A DNA stretch of 64,000 bases from Photobacterium obscurum (GCF_026191635.1 NZ_JAKRRW010000008.1:62001-126000); one strand, 5' to 3'; positions 17,703 through 27,057 are shown, numbered from the stretch's first letter. The notes: generated by a model from the letters alone, not told the origin. Numbers and translations: made by a program.

Positions 17703-19301
17703 ATGACGGATATGCTGCGCGAACAGACTGAGGTCGAGGAAACTCATACCCAGCATGCACATCACCAAAAAGGACTGAAACGCTGGCTGTTTACCACCAA
17801 TCACAAAGATATCGGCTCGCTATACCTGATGTTTAGCTTTGCCATGTTCTTGATTGGAGGGGCAATGGCGATGGTGATCCGAGCCGAGCTGTTCCAGCCC
17901 GGTTTGCAGTTGGTCGAGCCGAACTTTTTCAATCAGATGACAACCGTTCATGGTTTGATCATGGTATTTGGCGCTGTTATGCCGGCGTTTACCGGCCTGG
18001 CTAACTGGATGATCCCGATGATGATCGGCGCTCCGGATATGGCGCTGCCGAGAATGAATAACTGGAGTTTCTGGATCCTGCCTTTTGCTTTTACCATGTT
18101 GCTGGCATCGCTGTTCATGGAGGGGGGCGGGCCGAACTTCGGCTGGACATTCTATGCGCCACTATCGACGACGTTCAGTCCGCAAAGTACCGGTTTGTTT
18201 GTCTTTTCGGTGCATATCATGGGTATTAGCTCCATCATGGGGGCAATCAATGTGATTGTCACCATCATCAACCTGCGCGCGCCGGGGATGACATACATGA
18301 AGATGCCGCTGTTTGTCTGGACCTGGCTGATCACCGCGTTCCTGTTGATTGCAGTGATGCCGGTGCTGGCGGGGGCGGTAACCATGGTGCTGACTGACAA
18401 GTATTTTGGTACTAGCTTCTTTTCCGCCGCAGGCGGGGGGGATCCGGTGATGTTCCAGCATATCTTCTGGTTCTTCGGCCATCCTGAAGTCTACATCATG
18501 ATTTTGCCGAGTTTCGGTATAATTTCGGCTATTATACCTGCGTTTTCTCGCAAGAAGCTGTTTGGCTACAGCTCTATGGTCTATGCCACTGCCTCGATTG
18601 CCGGTTTGAGCTTCCTGGTCTGGGCACACCATATGTTTACCACCGGGATGCCGGTGGCGGCCGAGCTATTCTTTATGTACTGCACCATGCTGATCTCGGT
18701 GCCCACTGGGGTCAAGGTCTTCAACTGGGTGGCGACCATGTGGCGCGGCTCGCTGACGTTTGAGATCCCGATGCTGTTCGCTATTGCCTTTATTGTGCTG
18801 TTCACCATCGGCGGTTTTTCCGGCTTGATGCTGGCGATCACCCCGGCCGATTTTCAGTACCATGATACCTACTTCGTGGTGGCACACTTTCATTATGTGC
18901 TGGTCTCGGGGGCTATATTCTCGATCATGGCGGCGGCCTATTACTGGCTGCCGAAATGGACCGGGCATATGTTCGACGAAAAGCTGGCGAAGTGGCATTT
19001 CTGGTGCTCGATTGTCTCGGTCAATATCCTATTCTTCCCTATGCATTTCCTTGGCCTGGCTGGCATGCCACGCCGGATCCCGGACTATGCCCTGCAGTTT
19101 GCCGACATCAATGCGGTGGTCAGTATCGGCGGGTTCCTGTTCGGTTTGTCTCAGTTGATCTTCCTGTGGGTGGTGATCAAGTGCGTCCGCGGTGGCGAGA
19201 AGGCTTCGGCCAAGCCTTGGGACGGGGCGGAAGGACTCGAATGGACGGTTGACTCCCCGGCACCGCACCATACCTTCTCGACGCCGCCGAAGATTGATTA
19301 G
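17703..19301 (+). CDS. coxA: Cytochrome c oxidase subunit I
   Basis: Catalytic subunit holding haem a and the haem a3-CuB centre; reduces oxygen to water and pumps protons. The 532 residues contain twelve membrane helices. Ligand motifs are intact: TTVHGLIMVFG (low-spin haem), WFFGHPEVYIMILPSFG (CuB histidine and its linked tyrosine), WAHHMF (CuB His pair) and VAHFHYVL (haem a3 and haem a ligands). It begins 14 bases after coxB with a GGGAGAG ribosome site. Confidence 0.97.
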   Translation: MTDMLREQTEVEETHTQHAHHQKGLKRWLFTTNHKDIGSLYLMFSFAMFLIGGAMAMVIRAELFQPGLQLVEPNFFNQMTTVHGLIMVFGAVMPAFTGLANWMIPMMIGAPDMALPRMNNWSFWILPFAFTMLLASLFMEGGGPNFGWTFYAPLSTTFSPQSTGLFVFSVHIMGISSIMGAINVIVTIINLRAPGMTYMKMPLFVWTWLITAFLLIAVMPVLAGAVTMVLTDKYFGTSFFSAAGGGDPVMFQHIFWFFGHPEVYIMILPSFGIISAIIPAFSRKKLFGYSSMVYATASIAGLSFLVWAHHMFTTGMPVAAELFFMYCTMLISVPTGVKVFNWVATMWRGSLTFEIPMLFAIAFIVLFTIGGFSGLMLAITPADFQYHDTYFVVAHFHYVLVSGAIFSIMAAAYYWLPKWTGHMFDEKLAKWHFWCSIVSVNILFFPMHFLGLAGMPRRIPDYALQFADINAVVSIGGFLFGLSQLIFLWVVIKCVRGGEKASAKPWDGAEGLEWTVDSPAPHHTFSTPPKID

Positions 19302-19308
19302 GAGACTT

Positions 19309-19875
19309 ATGATGACTCAGCCCTCCGAATCATCGCCAGCGTCCCGCCGCCAGAAGCGCTCAATGTGGTCGTTGGTCGGCATGGCAGTGGCAATGTTTGG
19401 CTTTGCCTTTGCCCTCGTTCCCCTGTACGACGTGTTCTGCGATATTACTGGTATCAACGGCAAGACGGCAGATACCCCAACCTCCAGCAGCCAGCGGATT
19501 GATAGGGGGCGGGAAGTGACCGTGGAGTTCGTCGCCTATATCAATCCGGGGGTGGAATGGACGTTTACCCCGGCCGTGACTCGTATGGTGGTGCATCCTG
19601 GCGAGACCCAGACCATCCATTACTCGGCGCGGAACCTGGCCCAGAAAGCCACTGTCGGTCAGGCCGTCCCTTCGGTGACACCGGGCATGGGCGCCCGCTA
19701 CTTTAACAAGATTGAGTGTTTTTGCTTTAACCGCCAGCCGCTGGCGGCAGGTGAAACCGCGCAATTGCCTTTGGTGTTCTATGTCGATCCCGAGCTGCCG
19801 GAAGATATCAATACCCTGACGTTGGCATACACCTTATATAACGCTCAGCCGACTGCCACGGCACAAACGCAATGA
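19309..19875 (+). CDS. Cytochrome c oxidase assembly protein Cox11/CtaG
   Basis: Copper chaperone that delivers CuB to subunit I. The product has 188 residues: a cytoplasmic N-terminus, one membrane anchor (about 22-40, VGMAVAMFGFAFALVPLYDVF) and a periplasmic domain with the copper-binding motif CFCFNRQPL. The ATG at 19309 is followed at once by a second ATG at 19312, which is better spaced from GGAG (19301-19304). The open frame continues upstream into coxA, but that extension is Arg-rich and has no family match. It overlaps the coxC region at its 3' end. Confidence 0.93.
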   Translation: MMTQPSESSPASRRQKRSMWSLVGMAVAMFGFAFALVPLYDVFCDITGINGKTADTPTSSSQRIDRGREVTVEFVAYINPGVEWTFTPAVTRMVVHPGETQTIHYSARNLAQKATVGQAVPSVTPGMGARYFNKIECFCFNRQPLAAGETAQLPLVFYVDPELPEDINTLTLAYTLYNAQPTATAQTQ

Positions 19876-19883
19876 GGTTGAAA

Positions 19884-20786
19884 ATGGCGAATCCATACAC
19901 TGAACATGATCAATCGATGCAAAAGCCCCACGAGAATTACTATGTACCGGAAGCCAGTGCCTGGCCGATTGTCGGTGCGGTGGCCCTGTTTTTAATTGCC
20001 CTCGGTGCGGGGGCGGCGGTAGGCGACCTGCTGAATGGGCAGGGCCCCTGGATTTTACTCTCCGGCGTCGGGTTGCTGCTGCTGATGCTGATTGGCTGGT
20101 TCCGTGACGTGATTCAGGAATCGATGGCCGGCCTGTATAGCCGTCAGATGGATAGGTCGTTCAAGCAGGGGATGAGCTGGTTTATCTTTTCGGAAGTGAT
20201 GTTTTTCGCTGCCTTCTTCGGGGCGTTGTTTTATGCCCGGATGATTGCAGTGCCCTGGCTCGGCGGGGCGGGGAACAATGAGATGACTCATGCATTGCTG
20301 TGGCCGGAGTTTGTTGCCCAGTGGCCGCTGGTAGTTACGCCGGGGGGAACGGAAACACAGGCCATGGGGGCGCTGGGTCTGCCACTCTACAACACCCTGA
20401 TCTTGCTGATCTCGTCGGTGACGGTACATATCGCCCATACCGCGTTGGAGCAGGATAACCGGCCGAGACTGACGTTGTTCCTACTGCTGACGGTACTACT
20501 GGGTTCGCTGTTTGTGTACCTTCAGGGGGTTGAGTATATCCACGCCTATCAGGACATGGGGCTGACCCTCGACGCCGGTATCTATGGCAATACCTTCTTC
20601 TTGCTGACCGGTTTTCACGGTCTGCATGTGACATTGGGAACCCTGATTTTGTTTATTGTCTGGCTGCGGGTACTGCGGGGGCACTTCTCGCCTGAGAAGC
20701 ATTTTGCTTTTCAGGCCGGCGCCTGGTACTGGCACTTTGTCGACGTGGTCTGGCTCGGGTTGTTCATCTTCGTCTATATCCTCTGA
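19884..20786 (+). CDS. coxC: Cytochrome c oxidase subunit III
   Basis: Non-catalytic core subunit stabilising subunit I and its proton uptake. About 300 residues with seven membrane segments. Family features are visible: MSWFIFSEVMFFAAFFGALF, HTALEQ, QGVEY, GFHGLHVTLG and WYWHFVDVVWLGLF at the end. The ATG at 19884 is chosen for the GAGG at 19874-19877; an ATG at 19872 overlaps the cox11 stop as ATGA and would add four residues. A stretch GGCGGTAG inside the gene resembles an RfaH ops element, probably by chance. Confidence 0.95.
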   Translation: MANPYTEHDQSMQKPHENYYVPEASAWPIVGAVALFLIALGAGAAVGDLLNGQGPWILLSGVGLLLLMLIGWFRDVIQESMAGLYSRQMDRSFKQGMSWFIFSEVMFFAAFFGALFYARMIAVPWLGGAGNNEMTHALLWPEFVAQWPLVVTPGGTETQAMGALGLPLYNTLILLISSVTVHIAHTALEQDNRPRLTLFLLLTVLLGSLFVYLQGVEYIHAYQDMGLTLDAGIYGNTFFLLTGFHGLHVTLGTLILFIVWLRVLRGHFSPEKHFAFQAGAWYWHFVDVVWLGLFIFVYIL

Positions 20787-20805
20787 AAGGTGTTGGTTCT
20801 GATGA

Positions 20806-21012
20806 TCAGTACGGTCTCGGGTTGGGGGTGATATAGCCGCTGGCAACAGCGAGCAATAGCAGGAGAAAGACAAGGACGGAAACCAGGATCCGGCGACCGA
20901 GAGGGCGGCTCATTGGCTGATCATTGTGGCCTTTGAGCATTGCTGGCAGGGCGCGAAATAGATTCAAAATCACAAAGACCAACAGGCAGACAATAATGGC
21001 TTTCAGCAGCAT
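20806..21012 (-). CDS. DUF2909-type twin-transmembrane protein
   Basis: A 68-residue protein made of two hydrophobic helices (about 2-20 and 41-62) joined by a short basic loop. It sits on the opposite strand inside the oxidase cluster, between coxC and the SURF1 gene, a position known for this family in other proteobacterial oxidase clusters. The ATG at 21012 is chosen for GGAG five bases upstream; a GTG at 21018 is an alternative. No function is established; association with oxidase assembly is inferred from location. Confidence 0.8.
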   Translation of the reverse strand: MLLKAIIVCLLVFVILNLFRALPAMLKGHNDQPMSRPLGRRILVSVLVFLLLLLAVASGYITPNPRPY

Positions 21013-21039
21013 AGGCACTCCATTAGATCACAGGTGAAC

Positions 21040-21717
21040 ATGCGAAGGATTGGTTTCATACTATTTACTGTGGCGGTACTGGTGACGTTGGTCAAGCTTG
21101 GCCTGTGGCAAATGTCCCGTGCCCAGGAAAAAGAAACCCTCAGCTCGGCATTGAAGGTTCGCAGCGAACAGATGTATTACAGCCTGGCCAGTTTGCCCGC
21201 CGATCCCCGCTGGTACAGCCTGACCCTGCATGGCCAGTTCGATCATAGCAAGGCGGTGCTACTGGACAACCAGCTGTACCGTGGCCGTCCGGGCTATCAC
21301 GTGCTGTATCCGTTTGCGGCTGAGCAAGGGTGGGTACTGGTCAATCTGGGTTGGGTTGCCGCGCCAGTCTACCGGGAGCAAATCCCTGTCTTACCCGAGC
21401 ACCATGGTGAGCTGCGGATTTCCGGAGTGATTGCCCCGCCGTCACAACTGCTGGAGCTGAAGACTGAGTCGCTCGGGCCGGAGTGGCCGCTGCGGGTGCA
21501 GAACCTGCGAGTTGAACAACTCAAAGAGCTGATGGGGATCCCGCTCCAGCCCTGGATACTCCAGATTGATGCAGATGATCCTATCGCCCTGCAGCAAAGC
21601 TGGACACCGGTCGTCATGGGGCCGCAGAAACACTACGCCTATGCCGTGCAGTGGTTTCTGTTGGCTGCTGCAGTCTCAGGCATGGCTGCCTGGTGGTTAA
21701 AACGGAGTCAGGTATGA
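21040..21717 (+). CDS. SURF1-family cytochrome oxidase assembly protein
   Basis: Inner-membrane protein helping insert haem a into subunit I. About 225 residues with an N-terminal helix (3-20), a periplasmic domain with HGQFDHSKAVLLDNQLYRGRPGYHVLYPF and WVLVNLGWV, and a C-terminal helix (about 200-218), which is the SURF1 topology. An in-frame GTG at 21034 is a possible start; neither start has an ideal ribosome site. Its stop overlaps the next gene as ATGA. Confidence 0.9.
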   Translation: MRRIGFILFTVAVLVTLVKLGLWQMSRAQEKETLSSALKVRSEQMYYSLASLPADPRWYSLTLHGQFDHSKAVLLDNQLYRGRPGYHVLYPFAAEQGWVLVNLGWVAAPVYREQIPVLPEHHGELRISGVIAPPSQLLELKTESLGPEWPLRVQNLRVEQLKELMGIPLQPWILQIDADDPIALQQSWTPVVMGPQKHYAYAVQWFLLAAAVSGMAAWWLKRSQV

Positions 21718-22262
21718 AGAAACACGGAACGTTATTGTTATTGCTCAGTGCCTTTTTGCTGCCGTTGGTACTGGCCAAGCTGGTGCTGGACCTGAACTGG
21801 TATCAGGGGGGCGTTACCAACCGCGGTGAGTTATTGTCCACTCCACTTGCCAATGAATGGCTTGGTCAAAGCGGTAAATGGCAACTGGTGTACCTGATGC
21901 CGGACGAGTGCGATGAACTGTGCGCAGGGGCATTGTTCAACCTGCGACAGATCCCGTTGGCTGTCGGTGCCGAGCAGGATCGGGTTAGCAGCGTACTACT
22001 GGTGACGGAGCCTGACTGGTCCCATTTCTCGCCCGAGGTACGTAAACAAGTGCAGGGCGTGGAGCAGACGCAAGTCCCCAATCATGTCGTCAGCCAGCTT
22101 AGGACTTTGGAGTACGGTGCAGAGGCTATCTATATCGCTGATCCGCTCGGCAACGTGATGATGGCCTATCCTTTAGTGAAAGGAAAAGCCGCGATTCTCG
22201 CTCAGGGCAAGGATGTATTGCGAGATCTCAAGCGGTTGCTGAAAGTGTCAAAGATCGGCTAA
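21714..22262 (+). CDS. Membrane-anchored Sco-like protein of the oxidase cluster
   Basis: The 182-residue product has one N-terminal membrane helix (about 7-25) and a periplasmic domain of thioredoxin-like appearance: WQLVYLMPDECDELC, then LLVTEPDW and AIYIADPLGNVMMAYP. The C-x3-C pair (CDELC) sits where Sco proteins have their copper-binding CxxxC. It lies between SURF1 and haem A synthase, as does an unnamed protein in related clusters. A role in CuA assembly or as a thiol reductase is inferred. No separate sco gene is visible in the cluster. Confidence 0.7.
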   Translation: MKKHGTLLLLLSAFLLPLVLAKLVLDLNWYQGGVTNRGELLSTPLANEWLGQSGKWQLVYLMPDECDELCAGALFNLRQIPLAVGAEQDRVSSVLLVTEPDWSHFSPEVRKQVQGVEQTQVPNHVVSQLRTLEYGAEAIYIADPLGNVMMAYPLVKGKAAILAQGKDVLRDLKRLLKVSKIG

Positions 22263-22271
22263 GGAGAGCCT

Positions 22272-23315
22272 ATGCGGTTGTTCACTCTTAAGTATCTCGT
22301 CTATCTGACTTTCCTGTTATCTCTCGTTGTGATTGCGCTTGGTGCCTACACCCGGCTGACCGAAGCCGGATTGGGCTGCCCCGACTGGCCGGGATGCTAT
22401 GGCTTTGCCACCGTGCCCCAAACCAGCGAACAGCACCAGGCCGCTGCCGCCGCATTTCCCGAGAGCCCGGTTGAGGTGGAAAAAGCGTGGAATGAAATGG
22501 TCCATCGCTATTTTGCTGGCACCCTGGGACTGCTTATTCTGATTATTAACCTCGCCGTCTGGCGACGCCGGCATACTCCAAAGCTGTTGCCGGCTCTATT
22601 GCTTGGCACGGTGATTTTCCAAGCGGTACTCGGTATGTGGACCGTAACCCTCGCCCTGATGCCAGTGGTGGTTATGGGGCATTTGCTGGGGGGCTTTACC
22701 ACTGCCTCCCTGCTGCTGTTGCTTGCCCTGCGAATACGCCGTCGTGAGTCCTACTCAGTTAGCCAGGCTAGCCTGCCGCCATCTGCCCAACGATTAAAAT
22801 GGCTGCCGCTATTGGCCGCGGCAGCCTTGGTGGTTACGGTTGGCCAAATTGCTCTTGGTGGCTGGACAGCAGCGAACTATGCGGCTGTTGTGTGCACCCA
22901 GCTGCCAATTTGCGAAGTGGACTGGTCGAAAAGCTACGATGTTTCGGCGTTTAACCCAATTCAGCCCGAGCATGAAAGCTATCAATACGGGGTGCTGAAC
23001 TTTCAGCAACGGGTCTCAATTCATGTCACCCACCGCCTGGGAGCGGCCATCACAGCCTTGGTGCTCGCAGTACTTATTTGGCGGCTGTGGCTATCGGTGA
23101 CGCTACGGCGTTTGGCCATTGTTGTGGGCGGGGTATTGGCGGTGCAGGTTGCACTGGGGATCACCAACATTGTTGCCAGTTTGCCGTTGTTGGTGGCCGT
23201 CGGCCATAATCTGGTTGGGGCGGTATTGCTACTGGCTCTGGTAGTGACCAATTACCACATTTACTGCTGCCGTCATGCGGCACGGGATCATTGGCATTTT
23301 GCACGGGAGGGCTGA
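22272..23315 (+). CDS. ctaA: Haem A synthase (Cox15/CtaA)
   Basis: Inner-membrane enzyme oxidising haem O to haem A for the aa3-type oxidase. 347 residues with eight membrane helices. Conserved features include [21 protein letters not shown] near the N-terminus, the histidine in [13 protein letters not shown], and the second half-domain with HVTHRLGAA and [16 protein letters not shown] precedes the ATG. It pairs functionally with the haem O synthase gene that follows five bases later. Confidence 0.95.
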   Translation: MRLFTLKYLVYLTFLLSLVVIALGAYTRLTEAGLGCPDWPGCYGFATVPQTSEQHQAAAAAFPESPVEVEKAWNEMVHRYFAGTLGLLILIINLAVWRRRHTPKLLPALLLGTVIFQAVLGMWTVTLALMPVVVMGHLLGGFTTASLLLLLALRIRRRESYSVSQASLPPSAQRLKWLPLLAAAALVVTVGQIALGGWTAANYAAVVCTQLPICEVDWSKSYDVSAFNPIQPEHESYQYGVLNFQQRVSIHVTHRLGAAITALVLAVLIWRLWLSVTLRRLAIVVGGVLAVQVALGITNIVASLPLLVAVGHNLVGAVLLLALVVTNYHIYCCRHAARDHWHFAREG

Positions 23316-23319
23316 AGTC

Positions 23320-24240
23320 ATGGCTAAATTACAGGTTGCTGGCAATACCAGCGTTAAAGCGGTCGGCCATCGAAAGCGTGTCTGGCAGGACTATATGACG
23401 ATGACCAAACCCAAGGTTGTCGCCATGCTGTTGCTGACTGCCTTGGTCGGAATGTGCCTGGCGGTTCCGGGTATTCCGCCGATGAAAGCCGTGATCTTTG
23501 GGCTGGCGGGTATTGGCCTGCAATCAGCTGCCGCGGCAGCCTTCAACCATGTGCTCGATCGTCGTTTTGATGCCCAGATGGCACGAACCTACCATCGCCC
23601 GTTGGCCAAGGGACGAATTGAAACCTACAAGGCGGTCATTTTTGCCTCTGTGTTGATGGTGGCCGGTTTCGCTTTGCTATGGCAGCTCAATGCGCTCACG
23701 GCGTGGCTGACGCTTGCCAGCTTGGTGGGCTATGCGCTGGTGTATACCGTGTGGCTCAAGCATGCCACGCCGCAGAATATCGTGATTGGCGGCCTGGCCG
23801 GTGCAGCTCCGCCGTTACTGGGCTGGACAGCCGTGACTGGGCAGCTAGACCCGCATGCCTTACTGTTGGTGATGTTGGTTTTTACCTGGACGCCGCCGCA
23901 TTTCTGGGCCCTGGCTATCCACCGTAAAGATGACTATGCCAAAGCCGGGATCCCGATGTTGCCGGTGACCCATGGGATCGAGTTTACCAAAACCATGGTG
24001 TTGCTCTATACCGTTATGCTGGCACTGGTCGGCCTGCTGCCCTGGCTGACTGGAATGAGCGGCGGGTTATACCTGATCGGGAGCAGTATCCTGAATTTGG
24101 GGTTTATCGGTTATGCCGTCAAGCTGAAGTATGCGGACCAAGCCGGTCATGCCTGGGCGACCTTCAAGTATTCTATCTGGCATCTGCTCGCCTTGTTCGT
24201 GGTCCTGCTGGCAGATCACTGGTTGGTCAGTTGGGTATAA
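23320..24240 (+). CDS. cyoE: Protohaem IX farnesyltransferase (haem O synthase)
   Basis: UbiA-superfamily membrane enzyme that adds a farnesyl group to protohaem, giving haem O for CtaA. The ATG at 23320 has GGGAGGG eight bases upstream and yields 306 residues; the frame is open further upstream inside ctaA. The Asp-rich motif [20 protein letters not shown] and the later [21 protein letters not shown] are diagnostic. It is also called ctaB. Last gene of the cluster; no obvious terminator follows. Confidence 0.95.
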   Translation: MAKLQVAGNTSVKAVGHRKRVWQDYMTMTKPKVVAMLLLTALVGMCLAVPGIPPMKAVIFGLAGIGLQSAAAAAFNHVLDRRFDAQMARTYHRPLAKGRIETYKAVIFASVLMVAGFALLWQLNALTAWLTLASLVGYALVYTVWLKHATPQNIVIGGLAGAAPPLLGWTAVTGQLDPHALLLVMLVFTWTPPHFWALAIHRKDDYAKAGIPMLPVTHGIEFTKTMVLLYTVMLALVGLLPWLTGMSGGLYLIGSSILNLGFIGYAVKLKYADQAGHAWATFKYSIWHLLALFVVLLADHWLVSWV

Positions 24241-24354
24241 TCCTTCCTGCTGGCTTTTGTCGCAGCCGGCAAGTCGCTACACTGTGAGCCTTTCTTGTTT
24301 GTTATGTCAGCCTCGGTACTTCCGGGGCTGATTTTGAACTGTTCGAGGTCTATC

Positions 24355-25704
24355 GTGCTCACAGCGTTAAGGGACGTTTCATTACATCGTCAGGTCTTTG
24401 CCCTGGCGCTTCCAATGGTGTTATCCAATATTACGGTACCTTTGCTGGGGTTGGTGGATGCGGCGGTCATCGGCCATCTGGAGTATGCCTGGTATCTGGG
24501 TGGGGTTGCCGTGGGCGGCACCATGATCAACGTGACCTTTTGGCTGCTCGGCTTCCTGCGCATGGCGACAACCGGATTGAGTGCCCAGGCCTATGGCGCC
24601 AGTGACAAAGATGCCCAGGCCGGGGTGTTTATCCAGGGCATTGCCCTTGCTTGGTTGCTGGCACTGCTACTGATTGTGTTTCACCAGCCGGTTTCCGCGA
24701 TGATTTTTCATTTCAGCAGTGCCAGTGCCGAAGTGAAAATCTACGCTGAGCAGTATTTCTCTATTCGGATCTGGGGGGCCCCGGCAGCCCTGGCCAATTT
24801 TGTGATCATGGGGTGGCTGCTCGGTACCCAGAATGCCAGGCTGCCGATGTGGTTGCTGATCATTACCAATGTGGTCAACATCGGGCTGGACGTGCTGTTT
24901 GTACTTGGCTTTGGCTGGAAGGTACAAGGGGCCGCGGCTGCCTCGGTCATTGCTGATTACAGCGGCTTGTTCTTGGGTTTGTGGTTTGTCTCCCGTCAGT
25001 GGCTCGCCCACAGCCTGCCGGCTCTGAAGGACAAGATAGGATCGGTACGCCACGGTATGGGGCGGCTGCTGAAACTTAACCGTGATATTTTCCTGCGCAG
25101 CTTGTGCCTTCAGCTGGCATTTACCTTTATGACCTTTCAAGGGGCCACGTTGGGTGACAATGTTGTTGCGGCCAATGCCGTGCTGATGAGCTTTTTGATG
25201 CTGGTATCTTATGCGATGGATGGGTTTGCCTATGCCATGGAAGCGATGGTGGGCAAGGCGATTGGTGCCCGCAGTCGTGAGGAGCTGGGGCGAACGCTGG
25301 TCGGTACCACGTTTTGGAGTCTGGTGATTTCTCTGTTGATCACCTTGGCTTTTACCGTTTTCGGGGTCGATATCATCGGTTTGATCTCCAGTATTCCTGA
25401 AGTCCGGCAAGAGGCTGCGGTGTACCTGCCGTGGTTGGCAGCGGTGCCGCTGGTGTCGATGTGGTGCTTCCTGCTGGATGGCATTTTCATCGGTGCGACC
25501 CGCGGCAGGGAGATGCGTAACAGTATGTTTGTGGCTATTTGCAGTTTCTTTGCGATCTGGTGGTTGCTGAGTAGCTTCGGCAACCATGCCCTGTGGGGGG
25601 CGATGCTCGGGTTTATGGCAATGCGGGGAGCAGGGCTGGCGGTCATTTTTGCCTATCAGTGGCAAAAAAATATTTTTTTGGAACCTGCCAGTGCAAACAA
25701 CTAG
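24355..25704 (+). CDS. dinF: MATE-family efflux protein DinF
   Basis: Multidrug/toxin extrusion transporter of the DinF branch with about twelve membrane helices. The GTG at 24355 gives 449 residues and has GAGGT five bases upstream; a longer frame from 24295 is open but its extra 20 residues do not fit. LALPMVLSNITVPLLGLVDAAVIGHL closely follows the E. coli protein. In E. coli dinF is co-transcribed with lexA under SOS control. Here it is about 9 kb from lexA and no CTGT-N8-ACAG box lies in its leader, so SOS induction seems lost. Confidence 0.93.
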   Translation: MLTALRDVSLHRQVFALALPMVLSNITVPLLGLVDAAVIGHLEYAWYLGGVAVGGTMINVTFWLLGFLRMATTGLSAQAYGASDKDAQAGVFIQGIALAWLLALLLIVFHQPVSAMIFHFSSASAEVKIYAEQYFSIRIWGAPAALANFVIMGWLLGTQNARLPMWLLIITNVVNIGLDVLFVLGFGWKVQGAAAASVIADYSGLFLGLWFVSRQWLAHSLPALKDKIGSVRHGMGRLLKLNRDIFLRSLCLQLAFTFMTFQGATLGDNVVAANAVLMSFLMLVSYAMDGFAYAMEAMVGKAIGARSREELGRTLVGTTFWSLVISLLITLAFTVFGVDIIGLISSIPEVRQEAAVYLPWLAAVPLVSMWCFLLDGIFIGATRGREMRNSMFVAICSFFAIWWLLSSFGNHALWGAMLGFMAMRGAGLAVIFAYQWQKNIFLEPASANN

Positions 25705-25808
25705 TTAGATTTTTTCAACTTTGTTTGGTTGTTTTTTCGACAAAAATTGCTACACATCATGCTGGCTATTTGTTTAAATTGCGCTCAATTAGTGAACAGG
25801 TAGTCTAA

Positions 25809-26204
25809 ATGAAACAAGCGATAATTGGCTTTTTACTGGCCGTGACGATGCTGGGCTGGGGGACATCGGCTCTGGCAAGTAGTATGAAAGGTAAGTCGTT
25901 AAAAGTAACGGCAACGGCTTATAATTCTGTACGGGCACAGACCAATGCGAATCCGTCAATTGCCGCTTGGGGCGATCGCCTGAAGCCGGGTATGAAGGTT
26001 ATTGCTGTTTCCCGCGATTTGCTGCGGATGGGGATCGGCCATGGTACCAAGGTGAAAATCTCTGGTTTGCCGGGTGAATACGTAGTGCTGGATAAGATGA
26101 ACAAACGCTGGACCCGTAAGATCGATATCTATATGGGTAAAGATATTCAGGCGGCCAAAAACTGGGGCCGTCGCTCGGTTACCATCACGGTGATCGACTC
26201 GTAA
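25809..26204 (+). CDS. Exported 3D-domain protein
   Basis: A 131-residue protein with a signal peptide (about 1-23, ending ALAS) and a 3D domain, the double-psi beta-barrel found in lytic transglycosylase-like and RlpA-like proteins. VTATAYNS opens the domain, and LDKMNKRWTRKIDIYMGKD carries conserved aspartates. No catalytic partner domain is present. An envelope or peptidoglycan role is likely but unproven. It stands alone between dinF and its own terminator. Confidence 0.8.
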   Translation: MKQAIIGFLLAVTMLGWGTSALASSMKGKSLKVTATAYNSVRAQTNANPSIAAWGDRLKPGMKVIAVSRDLLRMGIGHGTKVKISGLPGEYVVLDKMNKRWTRKIDIYMGKDIQAAKNWGRRSVTITVIDS

Positions 26205-26226
26205 GCTTGGCCTTATTTGTCATAAG

Positions 26227-26256
26227 AAAGCCAGCCTTAATGAGGCTGGCTTTTTT
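26227..26256 (+). terminator. Intrinsic terminator of the 3D-domain gene
   Basis: AAAGCCAGCC (26227-26236) pairs with GGCTGGCTTT (26244-26253) around a seven-base loop and continues into a T-run. Confidence 0.9.
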
Positions 26257-26284
26257 GTATTAGTCAGTTTTATTGTGATCCTAG

Positions 26285-26316
26285 AAAAAGCGAGAGCCTT
26301 TTGGCTCTCGCTTTTT
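26285..26316. terminator. Bidirectional terminator, mainly for nfuA
   Basis: Perfect 14-bp inverted repeat AAAAAGCGAGAGCC (26285-26298) and GGCTCTCGCTTTTT (26303-26316) around TTTT. It has T-runs on both strands. Its AAAGCGAGAG core recurs in two other terminators of this window. Confidence 0.93.
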
Positions 26317-26342
26317 ATTTTTCCGGTTCTGGCTCTTCAGAC

Positions 26343-26927
26343 TTAGTAGTAAGAGTGTTCACCACGGGCATGCTCGGTAATATCACGCACGCCTGTCAGT
26401 TCGCCGGCAAACTGTGCCAGTAGCTCTTTCTCGATCCCTTCTTTCAGGGTCACGTCAACCATTGAACAGCCGTTACAACCACCGCCGAACTGAAGAATTG
26501 CAATACCCTCTTCAGTGATTTCTGATAGCGAAACATGGCCGCCGTGGCCTGCTAGCTGTGGGTTAACCTGAGTTTGGATAACGTAGTCGACACGCTCCAT
26601 CAGCGAGGCATCATCAGACACCTTGCGAACTTTGGCGTTCGGTGCTTTCAGAGTGAGCTGAGAGCCCATTTTGTCGGTAACAAAATCGATCTCGGCATCT
26701 TCAAGGAAAGGAAGGCTCAGCTCATCGATGAATGCAGAAAACAGATCGAGTTTAATTTCGGTATCGCTGGCTTCAACCGCTTCCGGCGGACAGTAGGACA
26801 CGCCGCACTCTGCGCTTTGAGTACCAGGGTTAACCACGAATACTCGGATGTTGGTGCCTTCCGGCTGTTGAGCAAGAAGTTTGCCGAAATGCTGTTGAGC
26901 ATTTTCAGAAATAGTAATCATAGACAC
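26343..26927 (-). CDS. nfuA: Iron-sulfur cluster carrier NfuA
   Basis: Carries and transfers 4Fe-4S clusters to apoproteins such as aconitase, especially under oxidative stress or iron limitation. 194 residues: an N-terminal degenerate A-type domain ([14 protein letters not shown]) and a C-terminal Nfu domain with the cluster-binding CNGC in [20 protein letters not shown]. The C-terminus ARGEHSYY matches E. coli. GTG at 26927 is annotated; ATG at 26921 (MITISEN) matches the E. coli start but lies far from the AGG-type ribosome site. Confidence 0.96.
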   Translation of the reverse strand: MSMITISENAQQHFGKLLAQQPEGTNIRVFVVNPGTQSAECGVSYCPPEAVEASDTEIKLDLFSAFIDELSLPFLEDAEIDFVTDKMGSQLTLKAPNAKVRKVSDDASLMERVDYVIQTQVNPQLAGHGGHVSLSEITEEGIAILQFGGGCNGCSMVDVTLKEGIEKELLAQFAGELTGVRDITEHARGEHSYY

Positions 26928-27057
26928 GACGTAATACCTGACTTAATTAGTAAGATTAATTCTATTCTACTCTTAGTCGCACTTTGTATCACCCCTTAAT
27001 CGTAGCAACAATGATTTCATCACAGTTCTGGGATAATGCTGGGCCATATTTCTGCCA

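Noticed and set aside
19192..19308. Longer Cox11 reading from inside coxA
   Set aside because: The extension is Arg-rich with no family similarity, and GGAG points to 19309 or 19312.
20015..20022. GGCGGTAG, the core of an RfaH ops element
   Set aside because: It lies inside coxC coding sequence, far from any lipopolysaccharide operon leader, and lacks the wider JUMPstart context; most likely chance.
24241..24354. Search for an SOS box ahead of dinF
   Set aside because: No CTGT-N8-ACAG or one-mismatch version with flanking symmetry was found; CTGT at two places lacks a partner.
24667..25665. 332-residue open frame on the minus strand
   Set aside because: Antisense to dinF with a low-complexity, Gln/His/Arg-rich translation typical of a shadow frame.
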